The notes under the pieces: generated by a model
Seen by the model: only the letters and a program-made list of their open reading frames with translations
Databases searched by the model: none
Told to the model about the DNA's origin: nothing
Assembly: GCA_050084515.1 (NCBI GenBank)
Contig: CM114271.1
Span: 372,001 to 436,000, forward strand
DNA: 64,000 bases
Direction of reading: 5' to 3'
Origin: Blasia pusilla
Taxonomy: Eukaryota > Marchantiophyta > Marchantiopsida > Blasiales
In this document: positions 47,552 to 60,088 of the stretch, one piece after another
Layout: each line of letters starts with the position of its first letter
Position numbering within the stretch: position 1 is the stretch's first letter
Translations under genes and position numbers: made by a program

Positions 47552-48827
47552 CTACAGGACCAACTCTCAACCCTCTGTACTGTACCCAATGTCACATCCC
47601 ACCTGCAGCTGCGTCAACTAATTGTCTTACACATCCCCGCTGAACTCTACACATCTCTATTAGGAAAGTATTTTCCATCAAATATCCGTCAGCTCTGCAA
47701 CAAACGTCGAAACGTTACCTACAAGCTTTACGAGGATGCGAAACCGCATGTCCCACCAAAGTATTCTAATTAATTTCTCTTAAGACCTAATGCCTTTCGC
47801 TCTAGTCGGAGCACGGCACAAGGCAGTTTGCTGTGGTTTGGTTAGGCACTAGCCTCTGTGGAAGGATCATGAGCTCTAGCTCGATGTAATCAAAGCGTGG
47901 TAGCGGAGAGAATGCAGGTCGTCTTAACAGCCGGAATCGCCGTTGTAAACAGACCACGGAGGTTCGGGAAATGTGATCGCTATAGGGGTGTCGTGGATCG
48001 TGAAGAAGAGACAATGTGATGACTGGATGCCACAGATGTTCATGTGCGTTAACAGCAGCCTAAACGCACAGAGAACATCTGATTGATCTATCTGCGCGGA
48101 GCTATGGTGGAAGTCTCTTCACAGCGACCATGCCATGGACATTCGGACTAGATTGCATGAGACTACATCAGTCGTTAAACCCCCGCCTCGCGAAGGACGA
48201 GTGCAACACTCAAAGCCAGCAAATCGCGACATTGTGGTTGTGAGGAATGATTATCCCTCATCGCCGAAAAATCATGGTTGCAATGAAACACATCCTGTCG
48301 AGGTGGAGTTGGCCCAATTCCATGGGAAGACTGCCACCGAAAAATCATGGCGACGCACTCCAAACAGCGCGGGTGTGGGGAATGACACTCTCTCTCGAAG
48401 CTGAGAGCGTGACGAGGCGCGTGAGAGCATTGGCAAGGAGATCCCAGATTCAGCCCCCAGGTTCAGCGAGACGTGATCGTCAAATCGAAGATTCACTTAA
48501 AGCATCAGCCAGTGAAGCTTTCAGTGCATGTCATGAGTGCGAGAGCAGACATTACTTGATATAACTCGCGTTGCGCCGATCAAAATTTTGGAGTCCGACG
48601 TCTGTGCGAGACTCTTCTCTCGGTCTGTTGCGTGTAGCGTCAGGATGATAAGGACACAACTTCTTATCGCCCTGATCAACTTCCTCTCCAACCTTGCGGG
48701 TCTTGTTTTGGAAATACTGGTTGGTCCTAGGAATCGGAGGCAAACGAGTCCAGCGTGAGTCGTCTCCTCTAAAAGTTTTCGTTCGTCACACAACACTGCG
48801 CCGGAGAGCTGGTTCAAGCTACAAGAT

Positions 48828-49267
48828 GAAAGTAGGAGAAAGAGGGAAGTACGTCAAGTCATCAAAGACGGGCTTGGCACCAGAAGCGCCGGGCATCTTG
48901 TATCCTGTGAGAGCATGAGGGTGCATAATCTGGAAGCCAACCGGCACGAGATTCAGCAGAGCTTGAGCAAACATGTCCTAAGAGAGGATTTGAGGTTGAA
49001 TCGAATCCACTCCAAGGAAAGCTGGAAGTAGAAGGAAGGAATTGGACGTCTCCTCATCAGAACAAACTAGAGCGCGAGAAAATTCTGATCCACGTAGAGC
49101 GATGAGGAGTATCGCTGTACCCCATAGTACGCTTGCACCAGGTGGACGGTCCTGACAGATGTGTTCGTGCGGCCTTCATATTTGTTCCTGGGATTTCTGC
49201 CCGGGGGATGAACAGGCGCAACATACTCCGGTGTACAATTCCAGTGGTTAGGATCAAACGAAGTCAT
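48828..49267 (-). CDS. Unrecognised coding-like exons
   Basis: On the minus strand, 49267-49067 reads MTSFDPNHWNCTPEYV and continues with HPPGRNPRNKYEG to a stop. After a plausible acceptor (CTCTCTTAG) near 48984, a second block reads FAQALLNLVPVGFQIMHPH and GASGAKPVFDDLTYF before a stop near 48828. The texture is protein-like and both blocks are on one strand, which suggests part of a gene lying head-to-head with the YchJ-like gene. I cannot name the family, and the exon link is a guess. Confidence 0.3.
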
Positions 49268-50278
49268 GGTAAGCTTCTCTTCTCAATCCAACTCTCGCAC
49301 CGAATTTCAAACCTCCAGCGAAAACGCTGTCACCAATCGATCAAATCGTAGCCTCTCCCGCCCCTCAAGAGAGTCACTCCCGAAAATTATACACCTACAT
49401 ACCACCACCGAGTCCACTACACTCAGCAATCCCCGACCCCCTATCCGACGACGACCAAATTTCTGCATCGAGTTCCACGATTTCGTGCAGTCCAGACGCC
49501 GTCCTTTCCGCGCAGATTGTTGACAGCTTTTGGCGGGGTTCAACTGAACCGGCCGACATCGCCTGTTTATAAACGTGGTTGAAATCGGCAGTTATGCTGT
49601 CTCTACTCAGGCCAGTATTGAACGCGTCTGGAGTACTGCGTAGATCCATTACTGCGTCGGATTATCTTGTCGTGGTGCTGTAGCGATTACCAAGTTCGTA
49701 AGGGAAACGGCAGGAACCGTCTCGGACGGAGGGAGACGAACCGTTTTTGACGGACTGGGCAGTAGCAGGGCAGCGAAGTGGACGAAATGCGCTTCCATCC
49801 ATTGGGAAAGGAAGAGCACACGAAACAGTTCTCTGTCCATCCGAACCTTCAATGGCTTCACGCTCTATTTGAAAGGCCAATCGAATCGAACTCCTGAATT
49901 TCTCCATCATGATGTTATTCGACTTGCGGTAGCTCATTACCTATCATCCGATAATCTTGTGAAATTTCTGCTCCGCCACTTTTTGGTCTTGAGTGTTCTT
50001 TCTGCCTTTCGCTTTCCACGTCCAAATCGTCAGGTAGAGGACTGGCTGGGAAAGGGATTTGAGCCCGAGCACTATGGGAACTACAATCTTCGAGGGGAAG
50101 TCAAACTGGACCACAATTTTTCTTAAACTGTGCATTGTCGCGAGGATAAGTGTGGATGGAAGAATCCATCAAAAGTTCTAAAGGGTAAATCACGGCGAGG
50201 AGGGCGTGTTTGAGTTTTTGTTGGTGACCGGTCTTTCGATTCCGATATTCTCCTTTCTGGATCTGATTGTTGATCGAT
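49268..50278. other. Region upstream of the YchJ-like gene
   Basis: Short frames on both strands, including 49662-49937 on minus, show no motif. The stretch probably contains the promoter of the YchJ-like gene and possibly that of a divergent gene. No promoter element is clear. Confidence 0.35.
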
Positions 50279-52204
50279 ATGGCGACTCTCCGTGGTGCTT
50301 TCATGGCGACAGGGAGACATCCACTGACATTTCACGTTGGAAGGGCCATCCCGTCGTGTTGCGGGCCGAGCACGCTGTCAGTAACAGCCGGTCCTTGGCG
50401 TCAAGAAGAATTCGCGAGTCGAGGGAACGAACTCAACGAAGGCAGGGAGCTTCGGAGGTTGTCAGGCACCGCATTTCGATTGTTGAGTGAATGACGAGAG
50501 GAGTGTGGAGCAGTACTTTGTCCTTGTCTCTCTCATTTGCGTGGAATTAGGTTGACCGACTGGATTTGTTCGTGTTGGGAGTGGTGACAGAAACGCGACG
50601 ATTGTGGCCAGAGGGAAAGGGTTTGGTGAGCTCCTTCAGAGAGGTAAACGCGATGGTGGGAAGGGAAAGAGAGAGGGTGGTGAAGCGGTTGTACGTCCAT
50701 GCCCATGCGGAGGAGGGGAAGAACGCAAACCTGCAGGCGAATGTTGCGGTCGCTTTCATGGAGGCGTCATTGAACCGGACGCTTTGACTCTCATGAGTAC
50801 GCGCTCCTCCACCAATTCCTTCTCATGTCGTGTTCGTAACCCTCATTCATTGCGTCATCAGTCCCCTGATCGCCATGGTAAGTACGGACTGTAAAGAGAT
50901 TCTTGAGCGCTGTCCAATGATCGAGTTCATTCTATCCGGATGACTACTCGTGATGGTTGCCACTTCTTTGTGCAGTATCCATTTATCAACCCAGGCATCG
51001 CCCGCTAATTCTTGACCATTGAGCACTTCACTTTCTTGAGCGGTCTCCGATGATCGAGCTACTAACTCCGATGATTCAGTTCATTCTCTCCGGACGACTC
51101 TCGTGATACTCTCGCCAACTCCAGGTCAATTGTTGTTGACTCGGGCATCGGCTGATAACTCTTCACCATTCTACTGCAGAAGCACGGTTTGCAGCTTATT
51201 CTCTTGGAGTAGTGCCGTATGTTGTGAGGACTACACATCCACAGAATCCGGACTTTGAAGGTACTCGCTCTCAGAGATGATGTTGTTCAGCTTTTCGCGC
51301 CTTCAGAAATCAGATCGTTTTCCAGTTCGGATTTGTACGTACGAGCTCGTCCATGTAGAAACCCAATGATGTGCGTATTGAATTTTGGCGATGGAAGGTG
51401 CGGAGAAGCTAGCAGCGGATGTTCGTGCCACTTGCGAGCGACTGCGATTCTTCAAATTGGACATTCTCCAGTTTGAGGAGCTGTCCGAGACGGAGGTGAG
51501 AACTACATTCAGTGAGAAATTTGACATTTCTCGCCAATCCTATCATAGCCTCCTGATGGGGAGTGGGTTTAAGATGCTGGAAGAGTTCATCTGTCGCCTC
51601 AGATTATACAATCCGATGCATTATTCCAAATTTTGACTCAATCGCCGCCCAAAGTTTGGACTTAGCTCAGTCGCCCCATTTCGTACGTAAGCTGAAATGT
51701 AATCACCCCTCTAACAGGCTAGCGGCCATCTACTAAGAATGATTGGTTCTCAATTTCGTTCTCCTTGAACGTACTTCGAGTTCGCATTCTTGACGCAAAT
51801 TCGTGTCGTTCTCCTTCATAGAGAGCTCGACTCACATTCTTGGCGTTCTCCTTCTTTGAAAGTCAGATCTGACCTTGTTTAGAAACTCCCCACTCTTGTA
51901 CATGTTTAACTTGTTTGCATGTGGTAACCTAAAACTCCTGTGTTCCAGAATGGAACCATTTGGACGGAAGGTGTGAGCGAGTTCCAGGGATTCCTCCATG
52001 TGCCTTTCTTACACTTGGGTTCATGAATCTTTCCAGGCAATTGTACGGTTCATCGTGACTTACTCGATCTTGAACGGAGTTAGAGGGGAGAAGAAGGAGC
52101 TCGAGGAAAAGAGCCGCTTCATTAAGGAAAATGGACGCTGGTACTACCGCGAAGGGACACCATTGAATCGAACGTCCGAAGCGGCTTGGATGTCGTCTAC
52201 GTAG
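50279..52204 (+). CDS. YchJ-like (UPF0225/SEC-C type) protein, probably plastid-targeted
   Basis: Five exons join in phase to about 245 residues: 50279-50486 (boundary least certain), 50614-50796, 51180-51260, 51398-51495, 52037-52204. Exon 1 encodes MATLRGAFMATGRHPLTFHV, rich in Arg, Ser and Thr and poor in acidic residues, like a chloroplast transit peptide. Exon 2 gives KGFGELLQRGK and the zinc-binding motif CPCGGGEERKPAGECCGRFH. Exon 3 gives ARFAAYSLGVVPYVVRTTHP, matching the YchJ core. Exon 5 ends with EEKSRFIKENGRWYYREG, the conserved YchJ C-terminal box. The molecular function of this family is unknown to me; the Cys motif resembles the SEC-C metal-binding motif. All introns are GT-AG; the acceptor of exon 4 (GATGGAAG) is weak. 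Confidence 0.82.
50911..51172 (+). repeat. Diverged tandem duplication inside YchJ-like intron 2
   Basis: Two blocks (about 50911-51020 and 51040-51172) share ATGATCGAG, TTCATTCT(A/C)TCCGGA, ACTC(T)CGTGATG/A, GGGCATCG and TGACCATT/TCACCATT in the same order. This is an old tandem duplication confined to the intron (50797-51179). Confidence 0.6.
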
Positions 52205-53904
52205 TCCGATTTTGTGGCCAGATAGTTCTTAGACAAAGCGACGGGACCATCCTGAGGATTTTAGGTCAGGGTGTGTGTCTTTCTTTCGGCCAACAACTCC
52301 ATGTCTCATTCTTTCGAGGGTTGTGCGTGCAAAGCTACACTTAATCAGTTATCCTCACAGAGTTCTTATGCACAAATCATATAATCTGACGAGTCGTCAT
52401 ACACAAATTAGAGAACGTCATGTATTGTCGTCATGCGCACACTAGTGCCATGGAGTATCACCGCAAGTGAGTCCGTAGGGTCAATACGCTGCTGGGGATC
52501 GATGTTAGCATGGACCTAAGCTCAGCTATTTATTGCCAATACCTACATGTTCTTGGGAAATTGGGTTGGACGTGTCCCAGCACATAACGGAGTATGATCA
52601 GTCCCATCGGGAACTTGCACGAGAAGTGTAGTTGTTGAAGGGTTCAGAGGTTTAGCTCTAGATGTTCTCAAGTTTTGAAGCCAGTGTCTCGTAGGCACCG
52701 CTCTCGTTTTGATTCGAGTGGTCACGGGATCAGCAGTTACCTCTTACATCTCAGAGATCGGCCATTGAAACTTGAGATGTAGACGAGCAACTTCTGCAAT
52801 TCCCTCTGTTATGATCTATTTCTGGCCCCGTCAAACTTTTAGGAATTTTTTCACTCTCAGATGCCAGGCAGCGTCCAGCATAGAGCATCTCCCGAGTCCC
52901 AACGGCTTCCCCCGATAGACAGCCTCACGGTTGAGCTATGTTGTGCTCCGATAGCTACAAATGCTTTGAACTGCCTATTTGCAATACGAGAGCAAGTATC
53001 CTTGTCTCAGCCTGAGTCCTTCGTCGTGTCACTGAATTCTTTTGATAGTGCGATGTGCGTGACATTTTCTACGCTAGGCTTGCCTTACGAAGTGATTCCC
53101 ACGCGTGTACTCATCCCAGGACGCAGCTTTCTCATTTTCTCCGGGAATTCTCTTATTGGAAGAACGTGGTTGTAATAGTTGTATCATCCGTGCACGATTC
53201 GTGCACCTTGTAACGGGTCAGCACAAAGTCTCTAACAGCCACTCCGTCCGAGCGCAAACCTTGGCACTTAAGCCCTAAATTTTAAGCAGAGAAAAGAAAG
53301 AGTGTAATTATGCCGTGAACCGACCTCAGAGCCGCTCTTACAGATTCACCATGAGAGTGAAAGTGATTCTGAAGAATGAAGGTGATCCAGATGTCCAGTG
53401 GTAATAACAACTCGCCGGCATAGGAATAGGCCAACTGCCAACTTGAGAAGCTGCCAAAAGGATAATGAAAAGTCTGAACGCGGAGATTCGGAGATCTGTG
53501 GAATCGAAGATACCAGAACCACGGACAAAATAGGATGCGATATACAGTGGCCTGAGGAATCCGACGGCAGCAGGGTCGACGAGATCTCATCATGCTAGAC
53601 AGCCTGTGGTCCTCCTCATTCAACGCTCCTGGAAGCCAATCGAAACCCTCCAACTCAGCGGGGCCGATGCAGCAGAGAAGCGCAGACGCGTGTAATGTTG
53701 CAATGTCGAATTTTGACCGGACGGCGATAAGAATCCACAGCAGATTCGTAAGGGAGTATTTGTGTGTGCCCTTAGCCGCTTACTGAGTCTCGCTCTGGTT
53801 GTATATTTGATTATCTCTATGCACGCCATCGCACATGGAGACCTACTTCGTGCGTTGCTGCGCACGCGTCTGAAATCTCTGCACTCCATCTACTTATACA
53901 CTCC
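52205..53904. other. Intergenic stretch downstream of the YchJ-like gene
   Basis: Several frames of 60-125 codons exist (for example 52861-53175 on + and 53282-53653 on -), but none carries a motif I recognise and they overlap on opposite strands. I leave them uncalled. Confidence 0.4.
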
Positions 53905-54079
53905 GCCCATCCACTACGACTAGCGTTGTTCTTAGCGCCAGTGGACGGAGGGAGGTGGTGTGCCTGAGCGTTCAATTCTGGCTATTCAGTCCGCTCATCC
54001 ACAACAATGATCGTTGTTTTTTAAGCACCGGTGGACGGAGGGAGATGCTGTGCTTCAGCGTTCAATTCTGAAAATGGTC
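53905..54079 (+). repeat. Tandem duplication of an ~88-bp unit
   Basis: The two units share GTGGACGGAGGGAG, then G(A)TGGTGTGC or ATGCTGTGC, then GCGTTCAATTCTG, in the same order at about 53940-53986 and 54028-54073, each preceded by a CCGC(C/T)CATCCAC block. The second unit has a T-rich insertion. No gene association is visible. Confidence 0.65.
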
Positions 54080-54518
54080 GGACGCATCGCCCGAGTGACC
54101 AGAGACGAAGGCCAGCATCTACCTCCCATCCCCGATGCTCAGAAATGTGCAATCCATCGATCCCCGGTGCTGAGAAGAGTGCAATCCGCAGGTTACGACC
54201 AAGAATGGCGGCTGCAGCGAGTGCAGATCATCCGACCTAAATTCGCTAGACGGATGATTATCCTTTTCATTTTCTAGAGTCGTATCGATTTTTGCATGTA
54301 TTCATTTTGGCGATAGGGATTAGGTTTCGAATCTATCCACATCTGCAGGTGAGCAAATCGTAGCAAAGCGTTTGACATTTCCTCTACTTGCCGCCTTCGC
54401 GCACCACCACCACATCCGAAGTGCACAACAAGGTCGATGGGAGAAATTCTCCAGATACTTTCGGTGTTTGCTGAGTTCTTCTGACGACATGGAGCCGCTC
54501 TCGATAGCATGGTCACAT

Positions 54519-54591
54519 GAGGGGATAGCTCGGTTGGGAGAGCATCAGACTGAAGATCTGGATGTCGCGTGCTCGATTGACGCTCACCGCG
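54519..54591 (+). pseudogene. tRNA-Phe(GAA)-like, probably decayed
   Basis: The 73-nt sequence follows plant tRNA-Phe from end to end, including GGGATAGCTC in the D-arm and the anticodon arm CAGACTGAAGATCTG with anticodon GAA. Changes from the canonical sequence hit the acceptor stem (second base A instead of C), the anticodon-stem flank and the T-arm, where GCGTG faces GACGC and leaves one mismatch, and the B box is altered. It is therefore more likely a pseudogene or a young tRNA-derived repeat than a working tRNA. Confidence 0.75.
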
Positions 54592-54778
54592 TTCGACGAT
54601 ATGCTTGTCCATGGCAACAGTGCCTCGACAGGATTATTCGTCAGGTTGGGTTCGTGTCTTTGAGTGTCTATTTTATGAGGATCGTAAACCCTAAATATGT
54701 AACGTGGATAAGTTGATTGACATGTGGCAGGAAAATACTCTTTGGTATCTCTTATGGAGTTTCCATTATTACTTCTCA

Positions 54779-56637
54779 CTAGTAAGGTGCGCGCTCTATG
54801 CGGACGATAATGGACATACAAAATGGGCTAATAAAAAGGTCTTATTCTTTTCAAAAAATTTATTTCATCGAAGTATTTCTTGGCACACTATTTTTCGTGT
54901 ATAATCACATTCCTTATTTGAATATTCATCACTCCCAATTGTAATGTGGATGGAACTTCTTTTTCCTACTCTAGATAGGGCTACATACAATTGGTCATGA
55001 GAATATTCGGGAGTAGATAAATAAATATAATTTTTGTGCAAAATTTGATTTTTAGACTTATTAATAATTATAACAAAAGACAGCGAATAGGTTATTGAAG
55101 CCTACGCAAATCAAATGGCAAACCGGAGTAAGATGCAATCAATTGGATACGTGGAACAAAAACTTGAGTTCCAATATTCTTCCGTGTAATGATTTCAGCA
55201 TTTGTGCAATGTTTCATAAATCCACGAATCACCAATCTAGCCCCATTTGCTTGTCCATGTGACTCATTCATGTTTCGTAAGAGTGTGATTGGTACACCAA
55301 TCGTCAAACACAGACGATGCGGGAATAGTCCAGAAGGCAACCATGCGTTCAAAAATTCAGTTGGATAGATATGACTCATCCCCTCATTCGGAATAAAATT
55401 AACACTCAAGTAAATATGCTCATGTATACTATATGTAGTGAATTGGTGAGAAGAAGTAATATTAATATCCAAACTTTCCCAAAAAGAAGTTCCAATAAGA
55501 GAATTAGAAGGATAGAAGGATTACTTGTCCAAAAATTCGAGATATGACATCTCTATTTATTTCGTCAACATACCTATTCCTCGTTGTCAAAATTGCAGAA
55601 TCTTTCAAGAAATCAATGTCATGAAATCAGCTTAGAGAATTGCAATAGATCAAATCAATAAGATCGCATATCTTGTTACTTAGTGACAATTCCATATGAT
55701 AAATGTATAAAGTCTTATCCCAAATGAGGATGCAAAGGTACACACGACCCTCTCCCACTTCCAATAACCAATTAGCAAAAGCTTGTTGTTCAATACGCAA
55801 ATCACCTTCCAACCTTTGCACTCGCATGTTTGTTATCAACTTCATGACCTTAACATTAGACCAAAGAGATAATCTCTTGATAGTGGCTTGGACAATTCGC
55901 GGGCGATCCCCATGACGAACAACATGCAAAACTTAACGAAAGTCACCACCAAATATCATGAGTTTTCCACCAAATGGTAATTGTCGTAGATCATCAGAGA
56001 CCATTCCCATGATATCTTATAAAGTGCAATTTACTGCCTTGAATGCATAACGATGAGCCATAGGTATTTCGTCCCATATAATAAGTATCACATCGTGGAT
56101 TAAGCGCGCTTTATCACTATTGACTTATAAACTACAAACGAGAAAGGGAACTAAATTAGAATTTGCAATACTTGGAATAATGAAATTTTACGTTGCATGT
56201 AAAGTAGGTAGTGACACTTACTTGCAAGTAGAGCTCTCATGAAGATTGATAGGGATCTTGAATCGTGAATGGGCAGTACGTCCTCCATCTAACAATAGAG
56301 CAGCTATTCCAAATGATGTAATTGTCAAAGCTATACCTCTTGCACTGCTTACAATTGCAAGGAGAAGATTATATAAATATCTCTTTCCTGTTCCACCCGG
56401 ACCGTCGATGAAAAAACATTTTGGAGATGGTGGAGCATTCGCGGATATTTTATCAAGATCATCATGTATAACATCCCAAACAACACGTTGTCCTTCATTT
56501 AGACACGATTCTCCAACTTTTACATGCTCTCTGTTCAGAGAGATCTTCAAGATTGGACAGTGTGGACACCTCGGCTCTTGCTCTATGTGTTGTGAATTCC
56601 CATCTAGAGACCAGATATGAGTGGGATGGTGTTTCAG

Positions 56638-56716
<79 letters not shown>

Positions 56717-57276
56717 AGATTGTACCTGACTGCCCTCTTCCCTCCGTTGCGTTGGATATATCCATATCTTTTGATAACTTAAATATCACAACATCAGATC
56801 CCTTATATGCATATTTATATAAGTACTTCAGAGAAGAAACACTACGTGTGATCTCCAAATTAATGTGACAACTAAAGAGGATGCACAACATAGGATTGTA
56901 GGGCATCACCTAACGATTATCCAATGAATGTTCATGCTTGGTTACTACCCTCCCATTCTCCAATCTAAAAAACACAATAACAAATCATGAATACGTCAAT
57001 TTCATATGGCTTACAATAAAAATATAAAAATATAAAAGAAAAGCCAAGATGAAAAGATCCTTACTTGTGAAAGATCGGGTAACCTTCTTCTGTCTCTACC
57101 GTGCTGGCTGCAAAAGCTTTAGGATAGCCTTTGGTACACTTTTTTGTTTCCTTGTCCATACATGGTGCATTTCAATTTAATGGTCCACATGGCCTATGAA
57201 GCATGCAATTAGCAACAGTAGAATACAACCTTGGATGAAGAGTGATCTGGGATTTCTTCTGAAATGATACGATCAT
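54779..57276 (-). mobile_element. Decayed autonomous Helitron (Rep/PIF1-like helicase)
   Basis: Read on the minus strand, the pieces follow Helitron order: HPRLYSTVANCMLHRPCG and CTKGYPKAFAASTVETEEGYP (about 57260-57060), MPYNPMLCILFSCHINLEI (56909-56850), the helicase Walker A region KCFFIDGPGGTGKRYLYNLLLA with GIAALLLDGGRTAHSRFKIP (56550-56218), VVRHGDRPRIVQATIKRLSLWS (55920 on), NGARLVIRGF and FVPRIQL (55250-55130), and finally DQLYVALSRVGKRSS (about 54990) with a stop near 54843. The strand then ends in CTAG at 54782-54779. Walker A has Arg in place of the Thr/Ser after Lys (GKR). Frames are broken by many stops and large gaps. Retroelement copy B is inserted in its upstream part at 57277. 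Confidence 0.85.
56638..56712 (+). repeat. (GA)n microsatellite in the Helitron
   Basis: About 37 uninterrupted GA dinucleotides, lying between the helicase and the CHINLEI coding segments of the Helitron. Confidence 0.98.
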
Positions 57277-57991
57277 TGTTGTGCGCATACATATCGCTAC
57301 ACAACATACATCGCTGGTCATATCTACATCACACAACACCAATCTTCCCCACACACGGGTCGATCCACACATGTACAAAAATTAACTCATACATATACAT
57401 GGAGATCACAAAACGGCACACTTGGCCTAAAACTGCACTCCTCAATCTACATCGGCATATCGAGCCTCGTCCACCTTGTGCTATCAAGGAATCCGAACGC
57501 TAGCACCCTAGTCCTATCTCACACACATATAAGAGAGGTGCTCCAACGGCCCAACATAAGAAAGATGGCTTAGGAAAGCCATCTTCCTCTCTTATATAGG
57601 GTTGAGAAGCGCCAAAGGCTCTTCCCCTAAAAATAGCCATGTCCTTGGTAACTCTCGCGACAGGTTACCAAGGGCGGATGACCTGGTCAACAAGTCATCC
57701 GGCTGTGAAAGACCTAAACAGGAAAGTTTTCAGAAACAACGTTCTTGACACAATGGACCTATCCTCAACCTCATCCGACAACGTGGGACAAAGTTACACT
57801 CAAGATAGTCCGCTGGCTCCTACACCCTATCCACGATAGATCTCGGCCAAACGGCTACTCAGATGTGACAATTGTCATGCGCATACATATCGCTGGTCAC
57901 ATCTACACCACACAACACCGATATTCCCCACACACGGGTCGATCCACACATGTACAAAAATCAACTCATACATATACATGGAGATCACACA
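57277..57991 (-). repeat. 3' LTR of copy B, with terminal direct repeats inside it
   Basis: The LTR starts TGTGTGATCTCC at 57991 and is taken to end in GCGCACAACA at 57277. The first 119 bp (57991-57873) recur at the end (57410-57277, with a ~17-bp internal duplication), repeating the layout of copy A. Between them is a minus-strand CCTATATAAG (57600-57591), a plausible TATA box for the LTR promoter, and a 10-bp hairpin (about 57562-57585). Confidence 0.65.
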
Positions 57992-58069
57992 ACCGCCCCC
58001 CTTGTTGGGAGTTGGATCTGCCCAACTCTAGATAGAAAATATCACATCTCTCTAACATGACCTACTATC

Positions 58070-59520
58070 CTATACACATCCCGGACACATCCATCGTCCC
58101 ATGGGAACTACATCAACATGGGGGGTCAGACATAACATATGCCACCCTCGAGAACAACCATCACATACCAACATGGTGGCTCCACCCCTCGCAGATCCGC
58201 ACAACATACACCTCAAGCGTGTAGGTACCACTACCAAGCTTGGATCCACTGTCCCGTCTACATTTGAAAGATGACATGGCGCACAATTGCGCACATGATC
58301 CTTCCAAACCATATCATCCCATCCCTCCAACATGACGATTCGTGTCGGTAATACCTCGTGCACACGTAGGATCGTGCGCCCTGCAGTGACATCTAGAGTC
58401 GTGGGTGCCGCCTGCTATAAATACGCGTAATCTCCAGGATGAAACCTCCTAATCCTTGGACGATAACCTCCTCCACAAATGATCACGTACCTCAATGTAT
58501 CTCTATGTTGAGCAATAGCTAAGTTCTCAAAGGCCATAGGCATAACTCTATGAAAAATCTTCGCCCTCTGAGAACACGCTTGTACCCACACATCTGGATC
58601 ATCAAGATCTAACACCTCCGCCATATCACGTTGAATAGCTGCATGTAAATCTGCCTCTCTCCCAAAGAGCAAAAAGTATGGTGAAAATGACGCCAAGGAT
58701 GCCTGCCGACTTAAGCGATAATCCATAGCCAACCATGGCAACTGTAGGTCCCACTCCCTCAAGTGTCCTCTCTACAAGCCATACTTGCGGAATCCTCTCT
58801 TCACTGTTTGTACTACTCTCTCCGCCAACCCCTCTGCCTCAAGATGATCTCTGGACGTGGTGCGGTGATCTATCAGCGCCTGATCACACAAGGCCTGAAA
58901 CTCTCCCCTGAACTCGGTACCCTGGTCAATCAACACCTCCGCCGGTGCACCAAAGTGACTAAGCACACGATCTAGAAACGCATAAGCTGTTCCCCCGCTC
59001 GCCTTGTCTGGTAGTGCCACCAACTCTATCCACTTGGAGAAAGAACCACCATGACCAACACGTACCTATGATGACGCACCGTCAATGGCAAAGGTCTCGC
59101 AAAGTCTAAACTCCATCAATAAGTAAATCGAAAATTGACAAAGGATGTAACTGCGGAGTAAAAGCATTGAAAGATGCTCGCACTCTGTTACATAGCATAC
59201 ATCTGGCCACAAACTGATGTACCCCAGTATGCATGCCGCGCCACCAATACTGAATCTGGAGTAAGCTGTAAGTACGCTTTACTCCAAAATGTCCCAACTC
59301 CTCATAGGCATGTCGCACTACACGTGCTCGTTGAAAAGGATGAGATACCACTTGTATCCTACCATCTCTCCATACCCGCAAAATATGAGTCCCCTCCCAC
59401 CTGAACCTCCTGGCTCGCTGTAGGATCCGATCTCGCTCCCTAACATTCAGTGTGCTCGCTATGACGCGAGTGCGCAAGAACTCCACAACCTCCACGTCGT
59501 CATGGATATCATGACCACCT
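58070..59520 (-). pseudogene. Integrase and PHD finger, copy B
   Basis: The HHCC domain (EELGHFGVKRTYSLL, CMLC) lies at 59495-59106, the core with VLIDQGTEFRGEF and GLAERVVQTVKR at 59023-58772, and the C-terminal part at 58762-58415. The PHD finger follows in the frame that continues after a TAG: Cys52-x2-Cys55, Cys67-x2-Cys70, His75-x2-Cys78, Cys93-x2-Cys96 of the 97-residue frame ending at 58070, a complete C4HC3 set. Stops at 58774-58772 and 58417-58415 replace CAG codons present in copy A. PHD fingers usually read histone H3 tails; binding specificity here is unknown. Confidence 0.88.
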
Positions 59521-59669
59521 GTCGCCTCCTCACTGACCTACGGATCCAAAGACTCATCATCCAACCCCGCCACTGGAGTCATCACTTGTGGGTGACCTAC
59601 CATAGTCAACCAACATAGATAGGCAGATGCATGCTAACCAGGCACCATCTCCTCATCACTCTCTCCGTG

Positions 59670-60047
59670 CTATCGAGCTTCTGTATCGTCTCTCTTACTC
59701 GGACATAGGTTACGACTCAACCCATCCGCATCTTGGTTCAGCCGGCATGGCCTATGAACCACCTCAATCTCATACTCGTGTAGTAATAGAGCCCACTTGG
59801 CAAGCTTTCCCGTAAGCTTATCGGACTCCATCAACCACCTCAACGGCTGATGATCAGTGATAAGTGGGAAAGGGTTGCCGAATAAATAGCACCTAAAAGG
59901 TGCCACGGCCCACACTGCAGCCAAGCACTCTCCCTCATAGGAGTTGTACTTCGCCTCTGCAATGTTGTTCGATCGGTTCGCGTAAGCCACAACGAACTCC
60001 CTCTCCTCATCATCCCTGTGAGTAACCACTACTCCTAGACCCAACAT
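59670..60047 (-). pseudogene. RNase H domain, copy B
   Basis: The frame contains FVVAYANRSNNIAEAKYNSY, EGECLAAVWAVAPFRCYLFG, ITDHQPLRWLMESDKLTGKL and DADGLSRNLCPSKR, the standard gypsy RNase H series. It keeps the ~15-residue segment that copy A has lost. Confidence 0.88.
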
Positions 60048-60088
60048 GCTCGTGGACGTGACAATATGGATGATACTTGCATTTATCT

